A stretch of DNA of 64,000 nucleotides from Planctomycetota bacterium (GTDB taxonomy: Bacteria > Planctomycetota > B15-G4): positions 62,001-126,000 of the forward strand of contig JACKHP010000010.1 of assembly GCA_020638905.1 (NCBI GenBank), written 5' to 3'. Position numbers and translations under genes: made by a program. The notes beneath the pieces are model-generated. The model saw only the letters and a program-made list of their open reading frames with translations, had not been told where the DNA came from and did not search any database. Shown here piece by piece: positions 62,966-64,000 of this stretch (the stretch's first letter is position 1; every line of letters starts with the position of its first letter).

Positions 62966-64000
62966 TCAGCGCCGTCCGGCAGCCTCCTCGAGGACGGCCA
63001 GGGTGCGTCGGGCCAGGACGTCCCAGGTGAACTCGCGGCGCACGCGCTCGGGGCCGCGGCGCGCGAGGTCGGCGCGCAGCGGTTCGTCGTCGACGAGCCG
63101 GCGCAGCTCCTGCGCGAAGGACTCGGCGTCGTGTGGATCGAACGCGACGCCGCAGTCGCCCAGGGTCTCGAGCAGGGCCGCGCGATCGCTCGACAGCACG
63201 GGCGTCCCGCAGGCCTGGGCCTCGAGCACCGGCAGGCCGAAGCCCTCGTGGAGCGACGCGCAGACGTAGACCCCCGCCCCCGCCAGCAGGCCCGGCATGT
63301 CGACGTCCGACACGTAGCCCGGGAGCACGAGGCGCTCGTCGGAGAGTCCGAGGCGGCGCGCGTCGGCGCGCAGGCGTTCGGCGTCGTCGCTCTTCGGTCC
63401 GCCGAGGACGAGGCGCCACGCGTCGGGCAGGTCGGCGGCGACGAACGCCGCGAGCAGTCCGTGCTGGTTCTTGCGCGGCGAGTACGTCCCCACCGAGAGC
63501 ACGTACGGGCGGTCGGACAGGCCGAAGCGCGCGCGCAACGCGGCGAGCTCGTCGTCGGGCGGTCGCCGGAAGCGCTCGGTGTCGACCGCGAGCGGCACGA
63601 CGCGGATCCTGCCGCGCGGGAGGCCGAGATGCTCCACGAGCGCGTCGGCGCCCTGGGCGCTGTACGCGATCACGAGGTCGGCGCGGGCCACCGTCTGCCG
63701 GATGCGCGCCTGGCGCGTCCGCCGCCAGCGCGCGTCGGACAGCTCGGGGAACTCGAAGACGTTGATGTCGTGCAGCATGACCGTCTTCGCGAACGGCGCG
63801 AACGCCGGCAGCCTCACGCCGATGCCGTGGAACACGTCGACGGGGCGTCCGAGCAGCGCGTGCAGGCCGTCGACGAGCAGGCGCGGACGCGGCGAGCCGG
63901 GCAGCAGGTCGTCGATCAGCGCGCGCTTCGTCCAGCGCTGGGGACGCACGCCGAGCACGTACTCGTGCGTCGGCGCCACGCGCACGCAGGCCTTGACGAG
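62966..64000 (-). CDS. GT4-type glycosyltransferase, N-terminus outside window
   Basis: 345 visible residues; the minus-strand frame stays open to the window edge and reads like a typical N-terminus beyond the GTG at 63985 (LVKACVRVAPTHEYVL), so the gene is cut. GT-B fold marks are MLHDINVFEFPE, VPLAVDTERFRRP, YVLSVGTYSPRKNQHGLLAAF, LPGYVSDVDMPGLLAGAGVYVCASLHEGFGLPVLEAQACGTPVLSSD (with the EGFGLPxLEA nucleotide-sugar motif). It transfers a sugar from a nucleotide donor, probably to an envelope or exported polysaccharide. Confidence 0.88.
   Translation of the reverse strand, partial: LVKACVRVAPTHEYVLGVRPQRWTKRALIDDLLPGSPRPRLLVDGLHALLGRPVDVFHGIGVRLPAFAPFAKTVMLHDINVFEFPELSDARWRRTRQARIRQTVARADLVIAYSAQGADALVEHLGLPRGRIRVVPLAVDTERFRRPPDDELAALRARFGLSDRPYVLSVGTYSPRKNQHGLLAAFVAADLPDAWRLVLGGPKSDDAERLRADARRLGLSDERLVLPGYVSDVDMPGLLAGAGVYVCASLHEGFGLPVLEAQACGTPVLSSDRAALLETLGDCGVAFDPHDAESFAQELRRLVDDEPLRADLARRGPERVRREFTWDVLARRTLAVLEEAAGRR

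Overview
The window is about 64 kb of very GC-rich bacterial chromosome (roughly 70% by eye), densely coded on both strands. No transposase, integrase, phage gene or CRISPR array is visible. The gene set points to a Gram-negative-like member of the Planctomycetota, probably one of the marine FG-GAP-rich lineages; this is inference. The supporting signs are many secreted beta-propeller proteins (FG-GAP, VCBS, HAF, Kelch), a cytochrome c peroxidase fused to leucine-rich-like repeats, abundant lipoproteins, a YdjY-type protein and a complete McsA-McsB-ClpC module.

Layout. 1-1313: end of a type II secretion or type IV pilus inner-membrane module (GspL/PilM-like and GspM/PilO-like). 1590-6240: membrane histidine kinase followed by two response regulators. 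6339-10212: DUF1573 protein, YtkA-like lipoprotein and cytochrome peroxidase fusion. 10234-15392: carB and nnrD on the minus strand, then a bifunctional-nuclease-domain protein and two tRNA-Ser genes. 15408-23958: PEGA lipoprotein, murD, mcsA, mcsB, clpC, a YdjY-like protein and an S41 peptidase, all on plus with short gaps or overlaps; this is the housekeeping core. 24132-30148: three secreted propeller proteins. 30174-35739: metG (minus), membrane proteins, a glutaryl-CoA-dehydrogenase-like enzyme and a VOC protein. 35766-40035, all minus: hemerythrin, two c-type cytochromes, and a pair of FMN-split-barrel proteins, one of them fused to GAF and winged-helix domains; together these look like a redox or gas-responsive block. 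40288-46573: small accessory enzymes, including an ODP-type metallo-beta-lactamase-fold protein and a cytochrome c'-like lipoprotein. 46678-51313: an unknown HTH-like protein, a HAF-repeat protein and an FG-GAP protein. 51423-55785: methyltransferase, small proteins, and a DoxX / SnoaL-like / TetR cluster. 55940-64000: giant MscS channel, PadR regulator, secreted gluzincin protease and a partial glycosyltransferase.

The clearest unexplained pattern is regulatory. Most genes have a GGAGG-type ribosome binding site. At least five do not (starts 14637, 37606, 47922, 51423, 60146), and each of these has a TAnnnT -10-like hexamer ending only 6-9 nt before the start codon, the geometry expected for leaderless mRNAs. 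Two local regulators have readable operators: a perfect 8-bp inverted repeat over the PadR start region, and a GAGAC/GTCTC inverted repeat lying between the -35 and -10 of the SnoaL-tetR promoter. No complete new defence or biosynthetic system is evident. The most novel-looking architectures are the peroxidase-repeat fusion, the FMN-barrel/GAF/winged-helix protein with its partner, and a secreted-protein domain that occurs C-terminally in some proteins and N-terminally in another.
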